Below are positions 46,914-55,479 of a DNA stretch of 64,000 bases, piece by piece. The DNA lies in NCBI GenBank assembly GCA_947853665.1, contig CANTXF010000008.1, positions 1 to 64,000 on the forward strand, given 5' to 3'. The position numbers and the translations under genes were made by a program. Each line of letters begins with the position of its first letter. The first letter of the stretch is position 1. The notes beneath the pieces are model-generated. The model was not told the origin of the DNA. It saw only the letters and a program-made list of their open reading frames with translations, and searched no databases. The stretch comes from an uncultured Deferribacterales bacterium (GTDB lineage: Bacteria > Chrysiogenota > Deferribacteres > Deferribacterales > Mucispirillaceae).

Positions 46914-47657
46914 TTATTTTTGCTCTATATCTATGGTATAAACCTGCGGCGAAGCCGCCATCTGCAGTCCAAACTCCGCGGGGCCTAATTTCTTTCCCAG
47001 TATCTTTTCCATTTCCCCTTTTAATTGCCGTATATCGATTACCCTGTTGGAAGCTCGGCGGATTTTCACCTGAACAGGCTTATCCCCGGCGGCATTCACA
47101 GAGATATTTTTCAGGTTTTTTACAAGCATTTCCCCCTCCTTTGCCTCAAAGCCCTCATGAAGGCTCTCTTCCGGCTGATGAAACACGATACGGCGGATCT
47201 CTCCTTCCACGATGCCAATCAGCATATTTCCGGCAAGACCTTCCAGCCGCAAAAAACGCAAATCCCGACCGTCCTCTCCCTGACACCGTATTTTAATACC
47301 CGGCCAGCATTTAATGATATCCGAATACAGAATAAATCCCGTTTGCACAGCCGCGCCGGAATCCTTTAATTGTTTCTTCAGAATACCGTCCCGCAGCCGC
47401 TCTGCTGCAGTGTCTCTTCCTATGCTCCTTGCCCCTTCCAACAGACATTCTATCCACTGAGGGTCTATATGAAAAAACAGCAGGGTCTCTTTTTCCAGCC
47501 AGCTCTTATCCGCCGTCAGATAGTGCATGGGAACATACTTAAGCAGAGACAGATTTTTAAAGTAATCAGCGACTGAAATATCCTGCTCCTCCGTCCGCAC
47601 AAATGCGAGCCGCTGCAGGTTGGCACGTTTTTCTTTACCGCCATACCACGTTTTCAT
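46914..47657 (-). CDS. Unknown 247-aa protein of the accessory cluster
   Basis: I do not recognise this protein. It has no signal peptide or membrane segment. The N-terminus MKTWYGGKEKRANLQRLAF is basic. A central region has FHIDPQWIECLLEGARSIGRDTAAERLRDG, and the C-terminal half is beta-rich with LRFLRLEGLAGNMLIGIVEG and VKIRRASNRVID. It overlaps the 434-aa gene upstream by four bases (ATGA) and has GGGAGAG before its ATG, so it is a real, coupled gene. It is the smallest member of the six-gene unit. Confidence 0.65.
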   Translation of the reverse strand: MKTWYGGKEKRANLQRLAFVRTEEQDISVADYFKNLSLLKYVPMHYLTADKSWLEKETLLFFHIDPQWIECLLEGARSIGRDTAAERLRDGILKKQLKDSGAAVQTGFILYSDIIKCWPGIKIRCQGEDGRDLRFLRLEGLAGNMLIGIVEGEIRRIVFHQPEESLHEGFEAKEGEMLVKNLKNISVNAAGDKPVQVKIRRASNRVIDIRQLKGEMEKILGKKLGPAEFGLQMAASPQVYTIDIEQK

Positions 47658-48958
47658 CGTTCTCTCCCTGTTTCCTCTTCCGCTTCAGTCTTCCTGCCGC
47701 CGTCCGGCAAGGCTTTTTCCAAAATATCAAGCAATACATCCGCCGGATTTTCATTTCCGTACGGATTTCCCGCGTCCCGTCCCATATACTCGTTAAACTG
47801 CTCCCGCAGCGCGGCTCCGTGCAGGCTCTGCAGCGACTTTCTTCTCTCCTTTATAAGCTGCTCCGCCACGGCGCTTTGATGCAGCGTCAGCAATCTGCCA
47901 AGCTGCCATGCGCACGCAAGGGATACATCGAACATTCCCAAATTCGGGTCATAAAAATAAAGCTCTTTGGCAGAGAATGCGGGCAAGTCCCTTTTTTCCA
48001 GCCGCAGCGGCACCAGAGGCCCTCTGTAAAAGGACACCGTCCTGTCTCCGTTTTGCAGCCAGTGCTTTACAGGCACATAGCCGTTTTCCAGAATGCCGTT
48101 CAGCACTTCGTCACAAGTCTCCCGGGCCTGCTCCGCCGGGATACATTTTTCGGATGCTGGCACCCGGAACTGCAGTTCTTTAAAAACAGCGTCAGGCTCC
48201 ATGCCGTTATCCGTGCTGTAAAAATCCCAGCTATACAATACAAGGAGCCGGACGCGCGGGTATTTTTCAGCTTCTTCCGTCATTGCCTCCCCTGCGCCGT
48301 AGCCCTCCAGAGATACGACGTAGACCCTGTTTTGCACCTTCTCCGGGCCGGACATAGGAAGCCTGCCGCAAAACGTAACGGCAAACGCACCTTTCTGCGC
48401 TTCGTCCGCCTGTCTGACAGCATTTTCCTCTTCCACCCCTTTTCTTACGTGGCACAAATATTTGATGTCCTCCAGAGGCGGGCACAGCTCCAGAAATTTT
48501 TCTCTATCAACATCTATATACATACAGCTCTGCTCCGGATCCTGCATATCTGCGGCGGGAATAAATATATCTTCCAGCCCGCCGGAAAAAGCGTCCTTTG
48601 CGGCAGCCGTCCGTATTTCCGCCACCTCTTCTCCGGAAAGCAGCAAAAGCCACAGCCAGGGCTGCTCCGCGTCATCATTTACTTTTACTTCCCAGGGAAG
48701 CGAAGCGCGGTTCCATACCACGTGCGGAAGAACCGTCGCAAAATGCCCGTCCCCATTGACGGTGGGAAATACGGAATGAACCTCTCCCTTATGGAACCCT
48801 ATATTGGAACCCCCTACCGTGAATTTCCGGCTGATCTGTGTCTTGCCCAGGGTCTGGGCATCCTGCTTCACGGTAATTCGGTATGTTCCCTCCTTTAAAG
48901 ACGGCCGCTGATAATCCGCTAAAATGACTTCCTTCACAGTCTCCTCCGTTACATCCAT
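47654..48958 (-). CDS. Unknown 434-aa protein of the accessory cluster
   Basis: I do not recognise this protein. It is soluble, acidic and without signal peptide. The N-terminal region looks beta-rich (EGTYRITVKQDAQT, SRKFTVGGSN). It then has FATVLPHVVWNRASLPWEVK and PWLWLLLLSGEEV, and later RVYVVSLEGYG and RVRLLVLYSWDFYS. The C-terminus is helical and charged (LIKERRKSLQSLHGAALREQ). Its ATG overlaps the stop of the 1274-aa gene by one base (TAATG), with GGGAG upstream. Confidence 0.65.
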   Translation of the reverse strand: MDVTEETVKEVILADYQRPSLKEGTYRITVKQDAQTLGKTQISRKFTVGGSNIGFHKGEVHSVFPTVNGDGHFATVLPHVVWNRASLPWEVKVNDDAEQPWLWLLLLSGEEVAEIRTAAAKDAFSGGLEDIFIPAADMQDPEQSCMYIDVDREKFLELCPPLEDIKYLCHVRKGVEEENAVRQADEAQKGAFAVTFCGRLPMSGPEKVQNRVYVVSLEGYGAGEAMTEEAEKYPRVRLLVLYSWDFYSTDNGMEPDAVFKELQFRVPASEKCIPAEQARETCDEVLNGILENGYVPVKHWLQNGDRTVSFYRGPLVPLRLEKRDLPAFSAKELYFYDPNLGMFDVSLACAWQLGRLLTLHQSAVAEQLIKERRKSLQSLHGAALREQFNEYMGRDAGNPYGNENPADVLLDILEKALPDGGRKTEAEEETGRER

Positions 48959-51900
48959 TATCTTGCTCCCATCGACGCAAGATAAATATCGCTGAAGAAT
49001 AAGCCTTTAGGCTCTGCCGCTGTCCGCTTCAGGCTTATTTCTCCCGTATTCAGCCCCAGCCGCTCTAAAATCCGGTTTCTCCGCTCCATACAGGCTCCGC
49101 TTTCAATTTGCTGAAGCTGCCTCTCCCAATTGTATTCTTCGTGTTCCCAGGGACGGGGTTCCGGCCGCCGCGCCCGCGGCAGTTCCGCAGTTTCCGGCTC
49201 CGGCATGACGCTTTCCACCTGATAGCGCTTCCAATCCGCCTTTGCAGGCGCCGTCGTAATCCGCACTCCGGTAATCGCTTCCACAGTCTCCTCTCCGTAC
49301 CCCTTCTCCCGCCAGAGAGCCGCGGGAACCCGTGCCGTTACAGCCGTGAAAACAAAATCCCCGCTGATATCCTCGTTTTCCCGTTCCACTATTACTTCCA
49401 ATACCGGACATATAACAAGCGGAACGTCCTTTTCTTCGCGGCAGGTTCGCAGTTGAAAGCTCTGCTGTGTTTCCACTATGCCCCTTATACTGCCGTTGGG
49501 CACCTGCCCGTCGGCTGTGATTTCAAGCTCTTCCGCCGAGACCGTCCAGACAGTATCATCGTCACTGCCGGACAGGAGCCCCCTGACTATACGAAAGGAC
49601 AGACTCTGATAATCGCCGTCGTTCTCCGCCGTAAGGCTCCGATTTGAAGCGCCATGCAGAAAAGACCTGCGGAAATCCTCAACAGATATGAACCTGTCTT
49701 CCGCCTTCTTTGCGTTTCCAAAGGATATGGAAAAGCTGATAAACCATAATTTAATATGGGCGACTCCCGTAAAATCAGGCCCCCAGATATCTAAATCACA
49801 ACCTACCTCCACCGTTATGGTGCAGATCCACAGTTTGACCTTTACCCCTATATCAGCCTTCAGAGCAAGCTCATAAGCAAACGGCTGCCACATCATCTGT
49901 ATATCTACCGCAGCATAAAACCATGCTTCGATATTCGCAGCATGGAACAGCAGCTTCAATTCCCCTCCGGCCATAATGCCGGAAGGGATCAGCGCAAAAT
50001 ACAGGCTTCCTTCCGCGTTCAGTACGGAGCTCAGCTTCCATTTCAGGGATAATCTTACCGCATCCGGATACCGCTCCGGTTTTTTATAACCGTTCCGGTA
50101 GCCTCCCAGGCAGAGCGCAAAATCACCGTCCATCCATACGTAATAAGCAAACTGTCCGCGAATCGCACAATCTTTGGAAAGTACATAGGAACCTTCCGCC
50201 AGCGCGGCTTCCACTGCAATTTTTCCTTCTTTTTTCCTGTATCCTGCCCTGAGATACAGAATAGCTTTCGCAATAGGGCTGATCCCGGGCTTAGAGCCAA
50301 AGGGTACAGTAAGCTCCGATCGTCCTATCAGATTAACCGCCGCATCGCTCCCAAGCTCCGCCGTAAGAACGGCAATGGAATCCAGCATTTGGAAGGACTT
50401 AAATGATACTCCCGCCCCGAACCAGGACGAGCCTTCGGCAGGGGGAAAGGCCGCGTCCATATCCTCCGGCTGAAAGCTCCCGCGCATACCCTGAATCAGC
50501 GGGCAATCGTCCAGGTTCTTCACGTCAGGAATAAGAAGACGGCGGTTATAGCCAAAGCCCACTCCGATTCCGTTAACGTCAAAGCAGGGCGGCCCTCCGA
50601 TTTGCCCTCTGAAATTCGCCCATGCATAGAGCGACGTAAAATTCTTTTTCTGATATCCTCCCTGAACCGCAAGCATAAAAGCGCCTGCCTGCAAAAGCAG
50701 TTTTCCGCCGTACGCATTATCCGCCTTACGCTGCAGACTTCCCTCCAGCGCAAAAGCGGAACCGTGAATGTCGATAAAGAGACCCCGCAGCGTAAAAATG
50801 ATATTTCTTTCCCGAAGCGAGTAACCCGCGCCTAAACCTTCCAGAGCCAACCTGAAACCTTTAAGCTGCACACCCGCATCCGCCAGAAACCAGACCGAGC
50901 CGCCGGAAAAGGAAAGCGAGATTTTATCCAGAATCAAAGGGCCCGCAGTTTTGTTGATACTTATGGAAGAGCCGGACTCAGGAGCATCGCCGTTATTTAC
51001 CGCAGGGATATTATGAAAAGCATTTTTACCGATTGATGCGTGACGGTCGTTTTTTTGCTCCGGCGCGTAATGACAAACAAAGGTCCTGACCTCCTCCGCG
51101 GTCCCGTAGGACGCCAGTAAAGAAAATCCCGGCTCGGGCCGAGGATAGGCATCCAAATCGGGCAGATATTCCCATATCTTTGGGCTGCTTCCGGAAATAT
51201 ACAGCAAATACAGATTTCCGATATAAGGTTCTCCCAGCAGACGGGCGTAATCCCCTGCCACGGGAAGCCGTTTCAGGTCGATTTTACTAAAAAAACCAAT
51301 GCCGAAAGCGCAGCCGTCCTTATCTCTATGGCAAAAGATCTGCCCTTCCTGCTCCTTCCATTCCATATAAAAGCTTCCTGTCTCCGCATCCCAGACGCCT
51401 AACATCTCCGCTACCGACAAAGAAAGCTCCGGCCCATCCGGGGGAAACGCAAAACCGGCCATTTCGGCCAGTCCGGCAACCGATATGGCGGCGGGGGACT
51501 CTGCCCTTCCGCGCAGAGTGTACTGCGGACCGCTTTTTTCCACAGATACCTGCAATATACCGTCGCCTATGCCTACGGTTCCCGTCAGGAACAGTCTGTT
51601 TTCCTCTCCGTCCTTTTCATAAAATAATCTTACTCCTTTCAGCTTCAGGCCGTCAAAAAGCTGCCAGTCCGTCTGTAAATCAAGCCCCAAAGCAAAGCGC
51701 CGCGTCCTTTTTTCCTGAAAACTGTAAGTAAAATCCAATTTCTCCAGATAAAGCTTTGCCGACAGAAGCCCCTCCGGCAGCAAAGCAGGAAGATCCACAT
51801 CCCCAAGCAGAGGGCTTAACGCGCTCATATCGGAAAGCTCCGTTTGTTCCAGGCCTTCAAGCCTGATACCAAAATCCTTTTCCATATCGTTGTAGCTTAC

Positions 51901-52782
51901 GGCGGCGGACAGCGGCAGCTTGCCCAAAGCAAATGCGCCGGAAACTTCCGCGTTATACCCTATGGTTTGAGAATCCTCTCCGCCTGTCAGAAAGGCCATC
52001 TTTAATTTCAGGCCGATATCCGAAAGGGAGAACCCGCTGAACACCTCCCACCGGCCGTCCCAGTCGGCTAACAGCTCAATTTCCTCTATACGTTCGTTCA
52101 GGAAGTCGTACCGTACGCTGATTTTACTTAGATAAACGGAAGCTGCAATTTTTAAAATCGTATCAGGTATATGACTTGCCCAATCATTTAAATTAAGCAG
52201 CGCAAACAGCCCGTCCAGAGTAAAAGCCTGTTTTTCTCCCGCCTCCCGCAGGCTGACAGCGTAGACGGAATCTCTCTGTATCCAGGTAAGTTCTATTTCC
52301 CACTTTATCTCCCGGCAGGCCTTGCCAGCCTGGCCGGTCGCGGAAAACGAGCCTCTTACCGGATCCAGATGCGCCTCGCAGGAAGCGTGCATTACAAGCG
52401 GATATCTTAAGTCCGCAGCTTCTATGGCATAGCGCGCCTCATTTACTGCGATACCGGGAATGACATTTGCCAGGAAATCCATCCCTTGAGCTGTATCAAG
52501 AAGAACTGCCGCCCTGAATAAATCTTCCTCCGTATTTGGAAAATCTATTTTAATCGTCACACCGGAAATTTCCACTCCCAGCAGCAAAGCTTTATCCATG
52601 GTAAGACGTACGGAAAGCCCCTCTATATCTTTCTGCTCCTCGCTGCAACTATAAGCAGTATCGCCGGAAGGAAGAAGCTCTCCCATCATGCAGTTTAATA
52701 CGGGCAGACTACATAACGGGCTTTCACTCCAAAGGCCGGAAGGCTGCAGCTCCTTCAACAATTCCTCATATAACTGACGCAT
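48958..52782 (-). CDS. Giant DUF6603-like protein
   Basis: A 1274-residue protein that resembles the DUF6603 family, mainly through FDVNGIGVGFGYNRRLLIPDV followed by a CPLIQGM segment (about residue 740). It has no signal peptide and no clear transmembrane helix. Most of it consists of alternating hydrophobic/polar strands of about 10 residues (ISLSFSGGSVWFLADAGVQL, FRLALEGLGAGYSL, LKLKMAFLT). This suggests a long, repetitive, lipid-binding-like or barrel-like beta structure. From about residue 1060 the character changes to an acidic tail. I chose the ATG at 52782, six bases after AAGGAA; a TTG at 52809 is less likely. It is the first gene of the six-gene unit. The function is unknown. Confidence 0.7.
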   Translation of the reverse strand: MRQLYEELLKELQPSGLWSESPLCSLPVLNCMMGELLPSGDTAYSCSEEQKDIEGLSVRLTMDKALLLGVEISGVTIKIDFPNTEEDLFRAAVLLDTAQGMDFLANVIPGIAVNEARYAIEAADLRYPLVMHASCEAHLDPVRGSFSATGQAGKACREIKWEIELTWIQRDSVYAVSLREAGEKQAFTLDGLFALLNLNDWASHIPDTILKIAASVYLSKISVRYDFLNERIEEIELLADWDGRWEVFSGFSLSDIGLKLKMAFLTGGEDSQTIGYNAEVSGAFALGKLPLSAAVSYNDMEKDFGIRLEGLEQTELSDMSALSPLLGDVDLPALLPEGLLSAKLYLEKLDFTYSFQEKRTRRFALGLDLQTDWQLFDGLKLKGVRLFYEKDGEENRLFLTGTVGIGDGILQVSVEKSGPQYTLRGRAESPAAISVAGLAEMAGFAFPPDGPELSLSVAEMLGVWDAETGSFYMEWKEQEGQIFCHRDKDGCAFGIGFFSKIDLKRLPVAGDYARLLGEPYIGNLYLLYISGSSPKIWEYLPDLDAYPRPEPGFSLLASYGTAEEVRTFVCHYAPEQKNDRHASIGKNAFHNIPAVNNGDAPESGSSISINKTAGPLILDKISLSFSGGSVWFLADAGVQLKGFRLALEGLGAGYSLRERNIIFTLRGLFIDIHGSAFALEGSLQRKADNAYGGKLLLQAGAFMLAVQGGYQKKNFTSLYAWANFRGQIGGPPCFDVNGIGVGFGYNRRLLIPDVKNLDDCPLIQGMRGSFQPEDMDAAFPPAEGSSWFGAGVSFKSFQMLDSIAVLTAELGSDAAVNLIGRSELTVPFGSKPGISPIAKAILYLRAGYRKKEGKIAVEAALAEGSYVLSKDCAIRGQFAYYVWMDGDFALCLGGYRNGYKKPERYPDAVRLSLKWKLSSVLNAEGSLYFALIPSGIMAGGELKLLFHAANIEAWFYAAVDIQMMWQPFAYELALKADIGVKVKLWICTITVEVGCDLDIWGPDFTGVAHIKLWFISFSISFGNAKKAEDRFISVEDFRRSFLHGASNRSLTAENDGDYQSLSFRIVRGLLSGSDDDTVWTVSAEELEITADGQVPNGSIRGIVETQQSFQLRTCREEKDVPLVICPVLEVIVERENEDISGDFVFTAVTARVPAALWREKGYGEETVEAITGVRITTAPAKADWKRYQVESVMPEPETAELPRARRPEPRPWEHEEYNWERQLQQIESGACMERRNRILERLGLNTGEISLKRTAAEPKGLFFSDIYLASMGAR

Positions 52783-52877
52783 ACGGACTTCCTTATATTT
52801 TTTTCGCAACTATACCCTTATGCAGGTATAAAGTTATGGGAAATATTTATAATACAACAGCTTGCTCACGATAATGA

Positions 52878-52959
52878 ATAATAAGGCCGGAAGCGCTTGG
52901 CTAGGCACTGTCTAAGGGGCTTGCGCATAAGTTTGCCTTGCCCAAGCTGGTCTTATTAT
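52878..52959. repeat. Long imperfect inverted repeat between accessory genes
   Basis: ATAATAAGGCC (52878-52888) pairs with GGTCTTATTAT (52949-52959) over 11 positions with one G-T pair. Inside it GCTTGG (52895-52900) pairs with CCAAGC (52942-52947), and GGCA (52904-52907) with TGCC (52934-52937). The whole folds into one 82-nt hairpin. No T run follows on either strand, so it is unlikely to be a simple terminator; a small RNA or a mobile-element remnant fits better. Confidence 0.55.
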
Positions 52960-53077
52960 GAATGCTTTTGACGACTAGGGAGCATTATTATAATTATTTG
53001 CCGTAACTATCTACCTTATGGGATAGCCGCCATTTTTTATTCTCTTAAGCGGGACAGTTTATATACTTTAAAAACAA

Positions 53078-54124
53078 TCAGAATAATCGGCCTTCAAACA
53101 ATTTTCTCGTTGCGTAATCCCTTATCCTTTTTGCATAGAAATTGTAATAATAAAAATCCTCTCCGGCGAGATATACGGTTCTATCCCCCTGCCATGCCAT
53201 AAAGGGCTTGAGCGCCGCGTTCAATATGCCGGCAGAGTAGTAAAAGCATGTTACAGGATAAGGAATTCCGGGATTTCCATTCCAAGCCTGGCTCCAGGTT
53301 TCGGGCATCCTGTTAATATTGGTTTCCCGAAAACCTACCCTCAGGATAGCTTCCATGGTTTCCCGGCAGGCGGGCTCCCGCCCCGTTTTCATATAGGAAA
53401 GGCAGTCAAGGATTTCATTTGCGCATTCCAGAAAAGCTGCTTCATTGCTGCGTTCCCACTGCTTTCCGTTCTGATTGACGCGGAACCATGCGTAAGCGTC
53501 GTCCGGCGCTCCTCCCACACGGGCATGCCCTATTGCAAGAGCCTTTGGAAGTTTGTGATATATACCGTATGGGTTTTGCCGTACTCCGTTTATTCTGGCA
53601 TCGGTTACCTCCGCCATATTAATACCGCTGATAAATCCATTAAAATTTTCATGCGCATAGGTATCCGCGAAAATATGCAGGGCAATCCCCGTATGCAGCA
53701 AAGCCGCGTTTCTTTCGCCTGCATTCCGGCTTTTTTTATATTCCGACGCCGCATTTTTAAGAATATTGGCCGCCATGGAATTATCATTGCAGCGCGCCCT
53801 TTTTACCATGTAATTCTTTCCCGTGATTCTGTCTTCAGGAGGTATAAAATGAAATGCCGCAACAGTGTCTCTCAGGAATACAGGGTCAAAAAATTTTATA
53901 TTTTCTCCTTCCACGGTAAATCCAGTCCGAACCACATAAAAACGTCCGTCGCTTACAAGCTCTCTTGCAAAGTACGGCACCTGTTCCAAAACATAGCTGT
54001 CCTTTTCCGGCCTGTAATCGTCCACATATTGAGAGAAAGAAGCTATGCGATGCGCATCTACAGCGTCAAAACCCGCCAGCATGGCAATAACCTTTACTCC
54101 GTAAAAATGAAAACTGATATCCAT
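53078..54124 (-). CDS. DUF6765-like protein
   Basis: A 348-residue protein resembling DUF6765. It starts MDISFHFYGVKVIAMLAGFD, then has [14 protein letters not shown], and a central HTGIALHIFADTYAHENFNGF with several His and Asp residues that could hold a metal ion. By analogy with zinc-dependent phospholipase C-like helical proteins it may be a hydrolase, but this is inference. It has no signal peptide. It lies upstream of the DUF6603-like gene on the same strand, separated by about 295 bases that include a long hairpin. It is divergent from the 270-aa gene at 54199. GGGGA precedes the ATG. Confidence 0.65.
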   Translation of the reverse strand: MDISFHFYGVKVIAMLAGFDAVDAHRIASFSQYVDDYRPEKDSYVLEQVPYFARELVSDGRFYVVRTGFTVEGENIKFFDPVFLRDTVAAFHFIPPEDRITGKNYMVKRARCNDNSMAANILKNAASEYKKSRNAGERNAALLHTGIALHIFADTYAHENFNGFISGINMAEVTDARINGVRQNPYGIYHKLPKALAIGHARVGGAPDDAYAWFRVNQNGKQWERSNEAAFLECANEILDCLSYMKTGREPACRETMEAILRVGFRETNINRMPETWSQAWNGNPGIPYPVTCFYYSAGILNAALKPFMAWQGDRTVYLAGEDFYYYNFYAKRIRDYATRKLFEGRLF

Positions 54125-54150
54125 TATTTTTCCCCATTTTCGTATGCTTT

Positions 54151-54159
54151 TGATATAAT
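54151..54159 (+). promoter_or_regulatory. Extended -10 promoter of the 270-aa gene
   Basis: TGATATAAT (54151-54159) is a perfect extended -10 element, about 40 bases before the GTG start. No good -35 is seen, which is usual for extended -10 promoters. Confidence 0.5.
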
Positions 54160-54198
54160 AAGGGCATAAAATATTTTAACTGCTGGAGGAAAACTGCC

Positions 54199-55011
54199 GT
54201 GCACCAGGATTATATCTATATGATAGAAAAAGTTTACCAGCGTTATTTCAATCCGTCCGGGCAATGCCTCAAACCGAATATAACCTTTGAAGAGGTATAT
54301 GCCGACCTGACCTCCGAGCCTTATCGGCAGGAGGACCCTTATTTCAACGAAATTCCAGAGCATTTAAAACGCGCGCTGACGAAACTGCCCATGGAAACCC
54401 TCGTTAACTGGAACAAGCGGGATTACCTGGTTATCGATCCACTCACAACTCCCCCGGAGGGAGCTTTTCTGGAGGTACGGGTCGTCGCAAATATCTACTA
54501 TCAAGAATACGCTATTATGGCCGCTCTTCAGCTATATGACGGCATCTTTAGTAAATCTCCCGATGCGCGATCCATTTCTAAACTTAAAATATTACTCGGC
54601 CCAAACGTCCCAGACCCGGTCAAAACGGATAAAATCGTTATATATAACCGGGTTCCCTTAAATATACTGGATACGCAACGTATTTCCGTCGCAGCATATC
54701 TGGAAGAGCAGATGTCTTTTCTTTCAAGATATTGTCAGAATAACGCTCCGCTTCCCGCCTTTGTCCGCAGTTTATACAATCATGTGCCAGTGGGCTACGG
54801 AGAGGGAATTGACTACAAGGGGCAAACCATGACTTTCTCCGAGCCCAGGGCGCAATGCGTAAAACAAGTTCTTGAAAATTCCGCAGGCCGCTCGATAGAC
54901 CTTAAACAGTTTGACAAGCAGTTATCCGACGAATTTAAAAAAATAAAACTATCGGGAAATATCCCATTTATTAACCGGTGCGAAATTAAAAAAGAAATAT
55001 ATTGGAGGTAG
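54199..55011 (+). CDS. Unknown 270-aa protein, divergent from the DUF6765-like gene
   Basis: I do not recognise this protein. It is soluble, with no signal peptide. The N-terminal part reads QDYIYMIEKVYQRYFNPSG and ADLTSEPYRQEDPYFNEIPEHLKRAL. A central LEVRVVANIYYQEYAIMAAL helix and a C-terminal Lys-rich DEFKKIKLSGNIPFINR follow. The start is GTG at 54199, with GGAGGA nine bases upstream; an in-frame ATG at 54220 is an alternative with no better ribosome binding site. It is the only plus-strand gene in the accessory region. No terminator hairpin is seen directly after its stop. Confidence 0.6.
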   Translation: MHQDYIYMIEKVYQRYFNPSGQCLKPNITFEEVYADLTSEPYRQEDPYFNEIPEHLKRALTKLPMETLVNWNKRDYLVIDPLTTPPEGAFLEVRVVANIYYQEYAIMAALQLYDGIFSKSPDARSISKLKILLGPNVPDPVKTDKIVIYNRVPLNILDTQRISVAAYLEEQMSFLSRYCQNNAPLPAFVRSLYNHVPVGYGEGIDYKGQTMTFSEPRAQCVKQVLENSAGRSIDLKQFDKQLSDEFKKIKLSGNIPFINRCEIKKEIYWR

Positions 55012-55348
55012 TTAAGGCAAAGTATCGTTACAATACAGGCCATGTTTTTTTAGTTTATCCTCTTACGCACCGCTGTATTAAAATAGTTTATGAGTAAAAT
55101 TATCACAGTATTACAATTTACGCAACTTCAACTATTCACAGGTTTTCGCGGTTTTATCCGCGCAGCGGAAAAAGTGCTTTACCATTATTATAATAGCTCA
55201 ATATCACAAAAAATCCGTTAGCGATATTTTTTTAGCGGCTGTACACTCTCATGGTTCAGACTATGGAGATAAGCGCCTTATTTAATATTTAAAATAGAAA
55301 ATATACGTGGAGACAGTTTTAAATCTTTAAAGGATTTTTTTGGGAAAG
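55012..55348. other. Intergenic region, no gene recognised
   Basis: An AT-rich gap between the orphan 270-aa gene and the flagellar genes. No open frame with a ribosome binding site and no recognisable RNA gene is visible. It forms the right border of the accessory region. I compared it by eye with the left border (41077-41154) and saw no direct repeats that would mark an insertion. Confidence 0.45.
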
Positions 55349-55374
55349 GGAGGGGAGAGCGTGTTCTCCCCTCC
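55349..55374 (-). terminator. Terminator of the flagellar hook operon, possibly bidirectional
   Basis: GGAGGGGAGA (55349-55358) pairs perfectly with TCTCCCCTCC (55365-55374) around a 6-nt loop. A T tract follows on the plus strand (TTTTC). On the minus strand CTTTCCC and then seven T follow. It lies about 105 bases beyond the flgE stop. Confidence 0.8.
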
Positions 55375-55479
55375 TTTTCATATGCATTTCAGAAAAGGTT
55401 TCAAAGAAACCTCAGCGCCCTGAAAGCCGGAGCGAATGGCCTGGAGGGCGCAATCATGTAAAATTAATTCAGGTTATCA

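Noticed and set aside
41077-55348. Accessory block considered as a prophage or an integrative element
   Set aside because: No integrase, transposase, phage structural gene or flanking direct repeat was seen at either border.
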